This document shows, piece after piece, positions 1-10,994 of a stretch of 64,000 bases of DNA. The stretch covers positions 601,001-665,000 of the forward strand of contig JAIGNY010001807.1 in the NCBI GenBank assembly GCA_020152595.1, given 5' to 3'. Position 1 is the stretch's first letter. The number at the start of each line of letters is the position of its first letter. The notes below the pieces were generated by a model, which saw only the letters and a program-made list of their open reading frames with translations, ran no database searches and was not told the DNA's origin. The stretch is from Chiridota heheva. Lineage: Eukaryota; Echinodermata; Holothuroidea; Apodida; Chiridotidae. The position numbers were made by a program, and so were the translations under genes.

Positions 1-308
1 TGAATAGGTTTAGGTAATTTGGTTTAATTAGCTGTACAGACACACTGTCTCTCATTAGCCCTAAATAAGAGTGTAGTCTTTGCTTAAGTGCAGGCATTTC
101 AATATGTTAGGCTACCCATAGGGGCAAAGTCGGTCATTGAAAACAAGAAGAAATTACTATAGGAGGAAATTGAGAAAATAAAGATGAAGATATTATGAGG
201 CAAATCTTTCTTCTCTCAGGGAATTGATAATTCATCCCACTCTTTTAAGCTTTTCTTTTCTCCTAAAGATAGATTTTGCCAAGTATGTGTTATTTCTGTG
301 CCCTACAG

Positions 309-443
309 CATGAAAAATGTCCAACAGATGTAAACCTTAATTTTGAAATTGAGTGTTCTGACATTGCGCCTAGAGACCAAAATGTTGGATCCACGAGGAA
401 CAAAAACAGTGCTTTGACTTCAAATAAAAAAGTGGATAGTTAA
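309..443 (+). CDS. Candidate exon, unassigned, ending in a stop
   Basis: A good splice acceptor (TTATTTCTGTGCCCTACAG, cut after 308) is followed by 44 open codons and a TAA at 441-443. The other two frames stop at once. The peptide starts HEKCPTDVNLNFEIEC and ends NKKVDS. It is polar, and I do not recognise it. It could be a terminal exon of an upstream gene. It could also be an internal exon using the weak donor AAAAAA|GTGGAT at 432, which would leave 123 nt in phase 0 and fit the phase-0 acceptor of the SOWAH exon at 24339. No sequence motif links it to that gene. It may equally be a chance open stretch. Confidence 0.25.
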   Translation, partial: HEKCPTDVNLNFEIECSDIAPRDQNVGSTRNKNSALTSNKKVDS

Positions 444-479
444 ATTGTTATTAGGGTTGTAGGTAAGAGGTCAGGTTTG

Positions 480-1549
480 GAATTTGTTGGAACAAATTAA
501 GATTTATTTCTGTGAACGTGTATTTTCAAATTTTCAAAACAATCTTAAATAAATGTAGGTGTACCACAGGGAGGCCCTCTATCTACTGCACTTTTTACCA
601 TCTATACCGACAAAATATGATCAGACGAAAATATTTGTGTGATAAAGTATGCGATGATACTGCTATTTCATGTAAAATTGCTAAAAATTCTGTAAATGAG
701 GATCAAGTAGAGTACCAGTCATTTGTTAATGAGTCTGTGTCAAAATGTGATGAAAAGAACTTGTTGCTGAACCCAAAGAAATCAAAGGAAATGTGCTTTG
801 TAAACAAAAACGTTAAACATACAGGGCTTTTGAAATCAAAGTCAGACAATATATTTATTCAAGGTTCAGAGGTTGCAAAATGCGTAAAAACTGGTTATCT
901 TGGTGTATGTATTGATGATAAACTGACTTTTTCCCATCATGTGTTCAAAAATTCAAGTAAAGTTTACTTTATTGTTTCGATTTTATCATACATTTTATCT
1001 TTTTGTAATCTTAATGCTTTGAGTTAATCTTTTTAAATCAGTTATTTTATCACAGGTTCTTTATGCTGTACCCGTTTGGTATCATTTAATCTTACAGAAA
1101 GACAAAGACAAAATCAGGAAATTTTTAAAGTATACTTTAAAGATTCTCAACCCACATTATCCCATGCTTATTGGAATTATAAATGACAGGGCGTAATCGG
1201 AATTCATTGCAATGGCGACAAAAATCAACAAAGAACAAAACCATCATTTACACAATACATTACAAAGTCATCTAGCACATTCAAACAGAAACCTTTGAAA
1301 CCCTAACATATTGCCAAAGTACAGAATAAACGTCTACAAAAATTCATTCATTTACTGTGCAGCAATTTACTTCCAGACAAGAGAATTAGAATTACTGTTT
1401 TAAACCTTTTATCTTTAATTTGTCTCCTTATTTTTTTATTCATATTCTTTTATTTTCTGCTATGTGTTTTAATATGTATATGCATGTACTTTTTCCTCTT
1501 TACAAATGTTTTAAATTTGTACTGAAATGAATAATAATAATAATAATAT
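480..1549 (+). mobile_element. Decayed CR1/L2-type non-LTR retrotransposon, 3' part
   Basis: A frameshifted reverse-transcriptase remnant. The conserved GVPQGGPLSTALF block is coded near 557-600. A damaged catalytic box (KVCDDTAIS, expected YADD) lies near 645-670. LNPKKSKEMCF, GYLGVCIDDKLTFSHH and a C-terminal YRINVYKNSFIYCAA follow near 770, 895 and 1320. The catalytic tyrosine-alanine is lost and several frames are needed, so it is dead. The 3' end runs into an (AAT)n tail at 1529-1549, as in many CR1/L2 elements. The 5' part is missing, as expected from truncated target-primed insertion. The clade is inferred from motif style only. Confidence 0.75.
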
Positions 1550-2898
1550 AGAAACTTGAGCTTTTGTCGGTGAAAAGTCAGTTTCTATGATCATTTTACA
1601 ATTTGTTGGGGGTAAATATATCAATTGAATTTTTAAAATGGAAGGTGTTTTATGCCAGTAACATGCCGAAACATTTCTCTTTAAGCCTACCTGCACCTGA
1701 CACCTGAGTTTTTCCTGGAAACTCAGGTATGAAAATTGCTATACCTGACTTTCTGTTCAGTGTATTGTTTTTTCCACCCATGCACACCACAGCCAAGTAG
1801 CCTAAGGCTATTTGTGTGCCTAAGGTTACAGAAAGCCAGTGCTGAATAATTAAGGCCCTTTTGTGATTGAAATCACTTATTTGTGTTAGGTGTCTTAGTT
1901 GGAGAAGTTTGTTCACAAACTGGGGATAAAAATAGCTGTATATCATATGCCTCAGGTGATATGTGCATTAACTGTGAATGATTGAAGGACCATTTCTTGT
2001 AAGGAAAGATATTGCGTCATGGACATGAAAACAAGGATTCTTCCAATTCAAACATTTTTTTAATGTGTGCTTGGAACTATAATTTGACAGTTTTGTTTTT
2101 ATCAGAACATTTTGTCAAAGAAATCTGAACTTGATTTCTATGTGTTCAATTAAACACAAGGTATTACTATCTGTATGTTAATTAAAAGATATGTCGCACA
2201 TTTGGATTAACATTTGAATAAGTTTGAATGGCGGTTAAACAGATGTGGCAGTTCTTTGCAATCTGCATTTTTTTTTTGATTGATAAAAGATTATTGGCTA
2301 ACTTAGGGGCCACAAAAGGTATGATCAATTGTTTATATGTGTATTATCCTTTACAGCAGTTACAGTTTGCTATTAAAGGTATGCACAATATTTTGGCTGA
2401 GGGCATAGTGCACATTAATATTATACTGTATTTGGGTTTTTGTTTTATTAGATTCTTCAATTAGTTAACATTAGATCAGAGTTGTTTAATTACTCTCCTT
2501 GGCTTTTTCCCATCATATCCATTTTACGAGTTACAGCAATGATGTTTGAGCTTGCCCTTCAACCATAATGTGTTTGGGCATGTTGTAATTGTTCAGTTGG
2601 GAATTGTTGTATGTGATGTGTGCATACAACTGCCTTTGGAAATGTAGTCCCAAACTCCCACTGAACAACAATATAACGTCACAAGTAATAGGTTCAGCAT
2701 TCTTTGAAAGAGGGTGCGAAAGGGACAATTTGTAAATATCAAATCAGATAGTGATTTGTTTACAAGGGGTTTTGGTTCTGGTTATGTTTGTCAAAGAATG
2801 CTCATAAATCGGGATTCTACTTTTCGGCACATTATCCTTTCCTACACCTTACTGCATAACTATATGACCCTGAACGCCTCACTTACTTTGGTTTTGTT
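1550..2898. other. No recognisable feature
   Basis: AT-rich sequence with only short open frames, such as 2228-2464. None has splice signals or family motifs that I can support. Probably intergenic or intronic. Confidence 0.6.
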
Positions 2899-3540
2899 TG
2901 AAGTCCTCAGTGGGGCTTGAAGTCCTCAGTGGTGCTTGAAATCCTCAGTCGTGCTTAAAGTCCTCAGTGGTGCTTGAAGTCCTCAGTGGCGCTTGAAGTC
3001 CTTAGTGGTACTTGAAGTCCTCAGTGGTGCTCGAAATCCTCAGTGGTGCTCGAAATCCTCAGTGGTGCTTGAAGTCCTCAGTGGTGCTTGAAGTCCTCAG
3101 TGGTGCTTTAAGTCCTCATTGGGGCTTGCAGTCCTCAGTGATGCTTGAAATCCTCAGTGGTGCTTGAAGTCCTCAGTGGTGCTTGAAGTCCTCAGTGGTG
3201 CTTGAAGTCTTCAGTGGGGCTTGCAGTCCTCAGTGGTGCTTGAAGTCTTCAGTGGGGCTTGCAGTCCTCAGTGGTGCTTGAAGTCTTCGGTGGTGCTTGA
3301 AGTCTTCGGTGGTGCTTGAAGTCCTCGGTAGTGCAAAGTCTTCGGTAGTGCAAAGTCCTCGGTAGTGCGAATTCCTCGGTAGTGCTAAGTCCTCAGTAGT
3401 GCGAAGTCCTCAGTTGTGCAAATTCCTCAGTAGTGCGAATTCCTCAGTAGTGCAAAGTCCGCAGTAGTGCAAATTCCTCAGTAGTGCAAAGTCCGCAGTA
3501 GTGCAAAGTCCTCAGTAGTGCAAAGTCCGCAGTAGTGCAA
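2899..3540. repeat. 19-bp minisatellite, diverged left arm
   Basis: Tandem 19-bp units of the form GTCCTCAGTGGTGCTTGAA. The sequence drifts from TGGTGCTTGAA to TAGTGCAAA towards the right. Many units carry substitutions (CTCAGT, CTCGGT, CGCAGT), which indicates an older array than its neighbour. Confidence 0.95.
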
Positions 3541-4183
3541 AGTCCTCTGCAGCACTTTAAGTCCTCTGCAGCACTTTAAGTCCTCTGCAGCACTTTAAGT
3601 CCTCTGCAGCACTTTAAGTCCTCTGCAGCACTTTAAGTCCTCTGCAGCACTTTAAGTCCTCTGCAGCACTTTAAGTCCTCTGCAGCACTTTAAGTCCTCT
3701 GCAGCACTTTAAGTCCTCTGCAGCACTTTAAGTCCTCTGCAGCACTTTAAGTCCTCTGCAGCACTTTAAGTCCTCTGCAGCACTTTAAGTCCTCTGCAGC
3801 ACTTTAAGTCCTCTGCAGCACTTTAAGTCCTCTGCAGCACTTTAAGTCCTCTGCAGCACTTTAAGTCCTCTGCAGCACTTTAAGTCCTCTGCAGCACTTT
3901 AAGTCCTCTGCAGCACTTTAAGTCCTCTGCAGCACTTTAAGTCCTCTGCAGCACTGCAGCACTTTAAGTCCTCTGCAGCACTTTAAGTCCTCTGCAGCAC
4001 TTTAAGTCCTCTGCAGCACTTTAAGTCCTCTGCAGCACTTTAAGTCCTCTGCAGCACTTTAAGTCCTCTGCAGCACTTTAAGTCCTCTGCAGCACTTTAA
4101 GTCCTCTGCAGCACTTTAAGTCCTCTGCAGCACTTTAAGTCCTCTGCAGCACTTTAAGTCCTCTGCAGCACTTTAAGTCCTCT
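3541..4183. repeat. 19-bp minisatellite, homogeneous core
   Basis: About 34 nearly identical units of CCTCTGCAGCACTTTAAGT. Each carries a CTGCAG palindrome. The only interruption I see is a small duplication of CACTGCAG near 3950-3960. The uniformity beside diverged arms implies recent local amplification or an assembly collapse or expansion. Confidence 0.97.
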
Positions 4184-4345
4184 GCTAGCACTTAAAGTTC
4201 TTAGTTGTGCTTGAAGTCCTCAGTTCATGGTAGCGATTGGAAGTCCTCAGTTTGGCTTGTAGTTCATGATAGCAATTGGAAGTCCTCGGTAGTGCTTAGA
4301 AGTCCTCAGTAGCACTTGGAAGTCCTTGATAGTGTCATGGGCAAA
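4184..4345. repeat. Decayed right arm of the 19-bp array
   Basis: Irregular units such as TTGGAAGTCCTCAGT and TGGTAGCGATTGGAAGTCC with variable spacing. They are transitional between the 19-bp core and the 20-bp array further right. Confidence 0.8.
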
Positions 4346-4689
4346 TGTCTTCTCTCAGGAATGTCCCCTTTGACATAAACCTTTTAAAGCTTGTTCCCTT
4401 TGACATAAACTTTTTAAAGCTTAACCATATTCAAACCTTGACAAGTATATGTGCATTGTTATAAACCTTTTGATAAAACTCAAGTAACCCTCTAAGCTCT
4501 TAAAATCTTATAATCCAGCCAGAAAGCTTATCTTTCTGTGCTAAGAATTGCATACATTCAAGCTTATAATATAGTATACAATGTAAGGCTATAGGGATTA
4601 GGAAAGGCAATTATCCCTAGGATAACTTCTCCAGGAGGGCTTGGTATAGTAATTCTGGGCAGAACACATTTTGGGAAGAAACCAAGAAG
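4346..4689. other. Spacer between two minisatellites, no gene seen
   Basis: Non-repetitive, apart from a short duplication of CCCTTTGACATAAACnTTTTAAAGCTT near 4365-4425. No coding signal. Confidence 0.6.
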
Positions 4690-5065
4690 AAGTCTTTGGT
4701 TGCACTTGGCTTAAAGTCATCGGTAGCACTTGGAAGTCATTGGTAGCACTTGGAAATCATTGGTAGCACTTGGAAGTTCTTGGTTGCTCTAGGAAGCTTT
4801 TGGTAGCACTTGGAAGTCCTCGGTAGCACATGGAAGTCATTGGTAGCACTTGAAAGTTCTCTGTAGCACTTTGAAATCCTCGGAAGCACTTGGAAGTCCT
4901 CGGTAGCACTTGGAAGTCCTCGGTAGCACTTGGAAGTCCTCGGTAGTACTCGGAAGTCCTCCGTAGCATTCAGAAGTCCTCCATAGCACTCGCAAGTCCT
5001 CCGTAGCACTCGCAAGTCCTCGGTAGCACTCGCAAGTCCTCCGTAGCACCTGGAAGTCTTTGGTA
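4690..5065. repeat. 20-bp minisatellite related to the 19-bp array
   Basis: About 18 units of GGTAGCACTTGGAAGTCCTC with scattered substitutions. The AAGTCCTC core is shared with the upstream array, so both probably descend from one ancestral unit. A 20-bp period with no stops on the minus strand creates several overlapping 70-92-codon open frames that are not genes. Confidence 0.95.
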
Positions 5066-5136
5066 GTACTTCAGTATTGTGCCGTGGATCAGCTTACACA
5101 TTGATTAACAACTAGTTGATGTTATTACTTTTAGAG

Positions 5137-5285
5137 TCCTCCATGGTCTAGCAGTCATATCATTAGCTTGGCAAGCTAGATGAATCCTGGTGGATCTTAA
5201 ATTACCAGTGCTTCACAACTGATATATTAAATGGAGGTGAGCATCTCTGTATAACCTTAGCTACTGAGAAAGGAATGTAAAATAG
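5137..5285 (+). mobile_element. tRNA-derived SINE, copy 1
   Basis: The tRNA-like head (CCATGGTCTAGCAGT, then TTAGCTTGGCAAGCTAG) is followed by a body (AGTGCTTCACAACTG, then GCATCTCTGTATAACCTTAG and GGAATGTAAAATA). The body matches a second copy at 45815-45962 almost base for base. The promoter B box is shortened in this copy, so it is unlikely to be active. Confidence 0.75.
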
Positions 5286-6185
5286 CCAATCTACCTACCT
5301 ATTACTTTCTACATACCATGAACATTTACGTATTTGTATTTCTCTGTTGTTTAAGTAGCTTGTAAGTTATTAAAGATAAATACAGATGTTTCCAGATCAG
5401 TTGACGTCATTTAATTTTCCCAAGGAAGACAAGCATTGCATCAGCTACACGATAAAAACTTCTTAACAGAGTTTGTGATTTACAACAACCGCAAATTTAT
5501 GTATGATAAATTGTCATATACTGGTAGATATTTGACCTTTATACTTTTGTCTCTGAACAGTTACAAGTCCTGATGGCAAACAGGGAATACATATTCTGAA
5601 CTGAGATTGCCTTAGCATCCGCATCATAAATCAGGTTTACTTTTATTACGCTGGACACCTGTCCCCAAAAACAATGTACAAATATCTTTATGTCCCCTTC
5701 AGGCCCTTCTAAATACAAATTTTAGTATTATCTTATCATAATAGCTGTCAGGGCTTCATCAATGTGTGATAAATATCAGTGCAAATAGTTAGTGGTGCTC
5801 CTTGTTTCACCAGTTGGTCTTTTTTGGCGTTAATGGAGCTTGCTGGTTATCACGTACACCGTTACACCCTAAAGATGGCTTTTGAATATCTGTAAATAAT
5901 TTTGATTCCCAGTACTCTCTTAAACTTTAATCTGTGTTTCTGGGATGGACAAAGTGCAGTTTCTTATGCAGGGCAAGCAAGCACTTCGATCTCATCAGCT
6001 GTTCCCTTATTTTCTGGGCATAGGGTGCCGACCATTGTGGCGTATGGGTAAATATTTGAAAATATTGTATTGCAAATTACACACTCAATGTTAAAATGTC
6101 TCTGAAACTCTTGGATGGACAAATTCAGACAAAGAAATAGTAGTTAGAAGTGTCTAATGAGCAGACTTGAATTACGCAGTATTAC
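5286..6185. other. No recognisable feature
   Basis: Unique-looking AT-rich sequence between the SINE and the I-like element. No splice-bounded open frame or family motif seen. Confidence 0.6.
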
Positions 6186-8419
6186 TCCCTGACGCAGCAT
6201 AGGCCACAGACACGCCCGTCTTCCCATCCTCAAGAGAGACGGTGCCTAACACCCACCAATACCAACTTCATAACTTTGCCACGCCAACTCTCCCTCCCAC
6301 ATCACTGCTGGATATCTGAGAATCACAAATGCCTCCTACATTCACAACCCTCTCTGTTGTAATAAGTGCCAGAGTTTTGGCCATGGGAAAAACTCCTGCC
6401 ACAGCCAAGCGTGCTGTGGTAACTGTAGAGCCCCAGACCATGGCAGCACCTCTTGCACCAAAACCCCACACTGCACCAATTGCGATGGTACTTACTCAGC
6501 CAACCATCCCTCCTTCTCAAAAGACAGTAATCCCAACACCACTTACCCGGAGGCCAGGAAGCAATTAAGCAATTCCTCGCTTCCCTCCACACTAAACCTT
6601 CCTACTCAAGCAGTCTCCTCAAACACCAATACTGCCTCCCCCTACCCCCTTCCAACACAATTAAAACTGAGTCCTAAGCCCATCGCCTTTGCCAACAACC
6701 CAACCACACCCATTACACAAACCACCACCACCACTCTCCACAACCTTCCTTACTTTTCTGAGATCCCCCATCCCCTACCTACCCCAACGCCTCAAATACC
6801 ATCAAACTCAAGCCAACCTTGCCAACAAATCAACTAACAGCCCACCATCCAAACCCACATGTATGACAGTGACCCAACCCACCGAACCTACTTTTCGTCC
6901 AATTTTCTATCTGGGAATACTTTGCAAAAAAGGAACACCTCCTTGCCATCTACTTTGTCCTCGAGAAAGCTTTCGACACTACTTGGAAATACGGCATTAT
7001 CTGCAAACTTTACACCATCAGCCTCAGAGGCCACCTCCCCATCTTTATTCAGAACTTTCTCTCACCCATGCAGTTCAAAGTTTGTATTGGCCACACCCTC
7101 TCCAACCCCTACCTCCAAGAAGAATGCATCCCCCAAGGCAGCATCCTCTCCCCTACTCTCTTCAACCTGAGCATTAACAACTTCGTGGACAACCTTGGCC
7201 CCAACATCAACGTCTACATGGATTATTTCACCATTTTCTACTCCTCCCCTAGCTTTTCTCTCCTCAAAAATAGGCTCCAACTTAGCCTCAACCAGCTCCA
7301 AGACTGGTGCAACAATAACGGTTTTAAATTCTTCATAGACAAGACAATCTGCATGCACTTCTGTCATTTCAACAACCTCCACCCTAACCCGAACCTCGTG
7401 CTCAATGGCAATTGCATCCCTAAAGTTGACCACAGTAACTTCCTGGGTTTAAACCTAGACACCAAGCTCTCCTACAAGCAACACATCCTGAACCAACCTG
7501 AAATAGAAATGCAGCTTCCTCAACCTTCTCCACCTTCTCTCCAACACCACTTGGGGTGCGGACTCCCACGTTTTCCTCAAAAACTTCAGGCTCACCATTT
7601 GTGCCAAGCCTGACTATGGCAATATTGTCTACTGTGCCACTCATAACTCTTACCTCAATCACATCAACACCATCCAAAATGAAGCCCTCAGGCTTTGCCT
7701 GGGTGCCTACAGGACATCTTCCAGGACCAGACTTCACGTTGAAGCCAACAAACCCCTCTTTCTGCTTTTCTATGCTTTTAGAGCCCTCACCAACAACCAT
7801 TACCCCGTATTCAACCTCATTAGGTACCCCAATTTCTCCACCCTCTTTGATAGGACTAAAACCTTATCCCTCCTTTCAGCTTATGCATCAAACCTGACCT
7901 CCACCATCTTGGCATCAACCCAGCCACTCTTGGCACCTTCTCCTAGCCCACTTTTCCTCCCTGGGCCACCCCCTCACTTCCATCCACCTGGGCCTCTCCA
8001 CTCATCACAAAACCCAAACCCACCCCAACCTCTTCATCAACCTCCACAACCAAATCAAAGACCAACTCTCAAACTACACCTCCATTTATACTGATGGCTC
8101 CAAGGAAGGCGACAAGACAGCTGCTGCTGCCATCATCCAAGACATCACCCTCAGTAGCAGACTTCCCAATTACTCCTCTATCTTCTCGGCCGAGGCCAAG
8201 GCCATCCTACTCGCCCTCAACTATATTGAGTACTCCCCGCTCAGCCACTTTGCCATCTTGTCAGACTCCAAGTCTGACCTTACTTCTTTACTCAATTTTA
8301 AGTTGGATAAACCCACATTCCACCTCCTCCGTAAATTCTTCCTCCCCCTCCCCTCCCTTCCCGCCTCCCTTAGAAAAAGTATTTTTTTCTTCTAGATACC
8401 CAGCCATGTTGGCATCCCC
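6186..8419 (+). mobile_element. I-like non-LTR retrotransposon A, ORF1 end to RNase H
   Basis: C-rich, frameshifted remnant on the + strand. A gag-like zinc-knuckle region lies near 6345-6510 (CNKCQSFGHGKNSC, CCGNCRAPDHGSTSC, then CTNCDG). RT follows from about 6900: FVLEKAFDTTWKYGI, FIQNFL, IPQGSILSPTLFNL near 7130, MDYF in place of the catalytic YVDD near 7220, and WCNNNGFKF. A ribonuclease H domain lies at about 8080-8340, with YTDGSKDGDK, AEAKAILLALNY and SDSKSDL. The order gag knuckle, RT, RNase H is typical of the I superfamily. The text breaks off in the RNase H motif IPSHVGIP near 8400-8418, where an L2-like element is inserted, and resumes at 9576. The lost catalytic box and many frameshifts show it is dead. 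Confidence 0.8.
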
Positions 8420-9575
8420 AGCAATAATAATAATGATAATACAAATGATTTATAATGCGCACATATCCACTCTGAAGAGCGCTCAAGGCGCAAGTAAGAT
8501 AAAACAAACAAACAAATAAACAACAAAAGCACAAAAAACCTATCCAGAATCATTAAAAGCAGAATTCATGAGGTGAGTCTTAAGTTTCTTTTTGAAAACA
8601 TTTAAATGCATGGCCTGTCTAATTTCAATGGGTAAACTGTTCCAAGTATGTGGTGCAGCAAATGCAAAGGACCTCTCCCCCCACTTCCGATTTACCTTAT
8701 ATTTCTTGAGAAGGGACAAATTACTGGACCTAAGATTACAACATGGATTATACATGAAAATTAATCAGCCTTGTAAGTAGGACAATAATTATTTAGGGAT
8801 TTATAAACAAGTAAGATAAGTTTGAAAATAATTCTATAAGAGACAGGAAGCCAATGGAGATCTTTAAGTACCAGGGTGATGTGACATGATTTTTTTGAAA
8901 AAGTCAAAATGCGGGCAGCAGTATTCTGTTTTTTTTTTTTAAAAGGAAGTAAAGTTTTCTTGGGGAGACCATATAATAGTGCATTTGCATTGTCTAAACA
9001 TGAGGTGACCAAAGCGTGTATTAACTGTTCGGTTGCACTGAAATCCAGGTATTTACGAATACGACTTATGTTCTTTAGATGAAATGATGAAGAGCGCTCA
9101 ATATTGGAAATATGTGGTCTAAAAGTCATCAATGAATCAAAAATCGCACCTAGATTTCGAACTTCAGACACCGGCTGTATTTCATTATTACCAATTTTGA
9201 TCAAGGGTATTGTAATCCTTTGTAGCTGCTGAGGGGTGCCAAAAAAATGACCTCAGTTTTATTATCGTTCATCTTCAAAAAACTATTACACATGCATTTA
9301 CAGATATCCTTGACACAATTTTCAAGTAAGTTGATGCAGGATGTTGCACAATTTTAATTTTAATTAAAAGAAATGTACAGCTGAGTGTCATCAGCATATA
9401 CATGATAACTCAAGTTATGCCTAGAGATGATGTCACGGATTGGCAAAGTGTAAAAAGTAAATAACTAAGGGCCTAATACCGATCCCTTAGGAACCCCATA
9501 ACTAAGTATGATGCTACTGAGCTCTCATTACCAATGCGTACTTTCTGTAGTCTATTCGAAAGATAAGATTGAAAC
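8420..9575 (-). mobile_element. L2-like non-LTR retrotransposon nested in element A
   Basis: Read on the minus strand from 9575 to 8420. RT begins AYNWFQSYLSNRLQKV near 9530-9580. An intact-looking [12 protein letters not shown] lies near 9365-9405. Then come NLGAIFDSLMTFRPHI, DLHWLPVSYRI and the C-terminal signature RSFAFAAPHTWNSLPIEIRQ near 8600-8680. The 3' end on the left is GCGCTC-rich with an (AAT)n tail at about 8425-8440. It is 5' truncated and has several frame breaks. It interrupts the I-like element inside its RNase H region, so it is the younger insertion. Confidence 0.85.
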
Positions 9576-10238
9576 CAATTATAAGCACAGACAGAGCAGA
9601 TTCAGTCGGTAAGCTTCCTCTCAACCTCCCCCTACCCCCTTTCCCAAAACCCTTGCTAACATCAAACTGCTTATCGCTTCCCTTGTTCATGACCGCTGGC
9701 AAACCTCATGGGACTCCCAAATTGATAACAAACTCCACAACATCCAGCCCACCATTCCAACCAAACCTAACATCCACAATCTCTGCTGTATTGACAACGT
9801 CCACATTACCCGCCTTAAAATAGTCACACCCACCTCACTCCCACCTCCTTACTGGCTCCCCCACCCCTCTGCAACAATTGCCATTGCCCCCTCACAGTCC
9901 ACCACGTCCTCCTTTCCTGCCCCATGTACAGAGCTTCCCACACCCCTCACAACTCCATTTTCAAGCTCTTCCAGAAATCTGGATAGAATTATCTCCTTCC
10001 TTCATCGTGCCTCCCTCTCCAACCATATTTAGTCTTCCTCTCCCACCCCCTCTACCTAGGTTTACCCCTTTTTTGCACCCCTGCACTTCCTTTCTCGATC
10101 TCAGCTTCCTAGCTATTAGCCCTTATACTTCTCTCAGACTCCTATTTTCTTTTCTTCCTACCTCTGGAATGATCTAACCTCTCAGGCACAATTTGACCTT
10201 TGCTCTCTTGGTACCATTAAGCTCATCAGACAAACAAA
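9576..10238 (+). mobile_element. I-like retrotransposon A, 3' continuation
   Basis: Resumes the interrupted RNase H end with RADSVGKLPLNLP, matching the GNERAD-type motif expected after IPSHVGIPGN. It continues to a 3' UTR whose terminal block (GATCTAACCTCTCAGGCACA, then TTGACC and a CATCAGACAAACAAACAA tail) recurs at 15.1, 20.5 and 33.9 kb. It confirms that 8420-9575 is a clean insertion. Confidence 0.75.
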
Positions 10239-10480
10239 CAATCTCTCCTTTGGTCCTGTCTTGGGCAAGTCTCTGCAGCATAGTGGGTATGTTTTGCTCT
10301 GTGTCACTGCTCCGTGTGTTTTTCTGTCTTCCTTGGCTTCTCTTTCCCTGAGGATTCCACCATAGTGCCTGTCTTGTGATGTTGTTCTGAGGCTTTCTGA
10401 ACATATGGCCTATCCAGTTCCACTTTCGTTTCTTGATTTGGATCTCAAATGGGTCTTGTTTGTCTGATGGTGCCTAATGA
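10239..10480 (-). mobile_element. RTE-type retrotransposon C-terminal fragment
   Basis: On the minus strand it codes KKRKWNWIGHMFRK, ITRQALWWNPQGKR and then QGRQKNTR. This is the conserved C-terminal tail of RTE-like reverse transcriptases, normally WxWIGHxLR...ALxWNPQGKRxRGRP. Only this end survives. It abuts the tail of element A directly. Confidence 0.7.
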
Positions 10481-10994
10481 GCAGGAAAAGCTATAAAAAA
10501 AAAGGTCCATTTTTGGTTACTAAATCAACAACATTTCTCGAAAGTAATAAAGTATCATTCAAACAAAACAACTCTTCGCTAGAAAATGCTGGGCCTAACA
10601 TACAGTTAGTGCAGCACATTATAAGTGTGGTTTAGAAAATGCAATTTGGGTGCAATTCCTTCTACACCTATGGATTGGATAGCCATTAAATATGTTAAAT
10701 ATCCTCTGTATGATCCAGTCTATTTCTTTCTGGTTCTGATATTTCTTTTCATAAATATGGTCTGTTATTGATAGCTATTTTCATTTCTAAGTCATACATA
10801 TGGTTTCTAGTTCATGAAATTGTTTTTAGCATAGTTTGCATCCTCAGGGGTATTCCAATGTTTATTCTGTTGTTTTTTTGTTTTTTTACTTTGATGTTGA
10901 TCAAGACATGTTTGTGTGAGGATGCATAATAAAAAAGCAAATGAGATGAGTTTTGGAGACTTTTGCAATAAATCAAACTGTTCATTAGTAGTAA
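10481..10994. other. No recognisable feature
   Basis: AT-rich spacer between the retroelement cluster and the 39-bp array. No coding evidence. Confidence 0.6.

Noticed and set aside
2228-2464. 78-codon hydrophobic open frame
   Set aside because: Short, AT-biased, no motif; consistent with chance.
3541-4183. CRISPR array
   Set aside because: Units are contiguous 19-mers without spacers, in a eukaryotic genome.
4737-5049. Three overlapping minus-strand frames with RTSKCYRGLPSATEDF repeats
   Set aside because: Product of a 20-bp tandem repeat that reads in all frames.
7068-8519. Several C-rich open frames as separate host genes
   Set aside because: They are frameshifted pieces of one I-like retrotransposon, on both strands.
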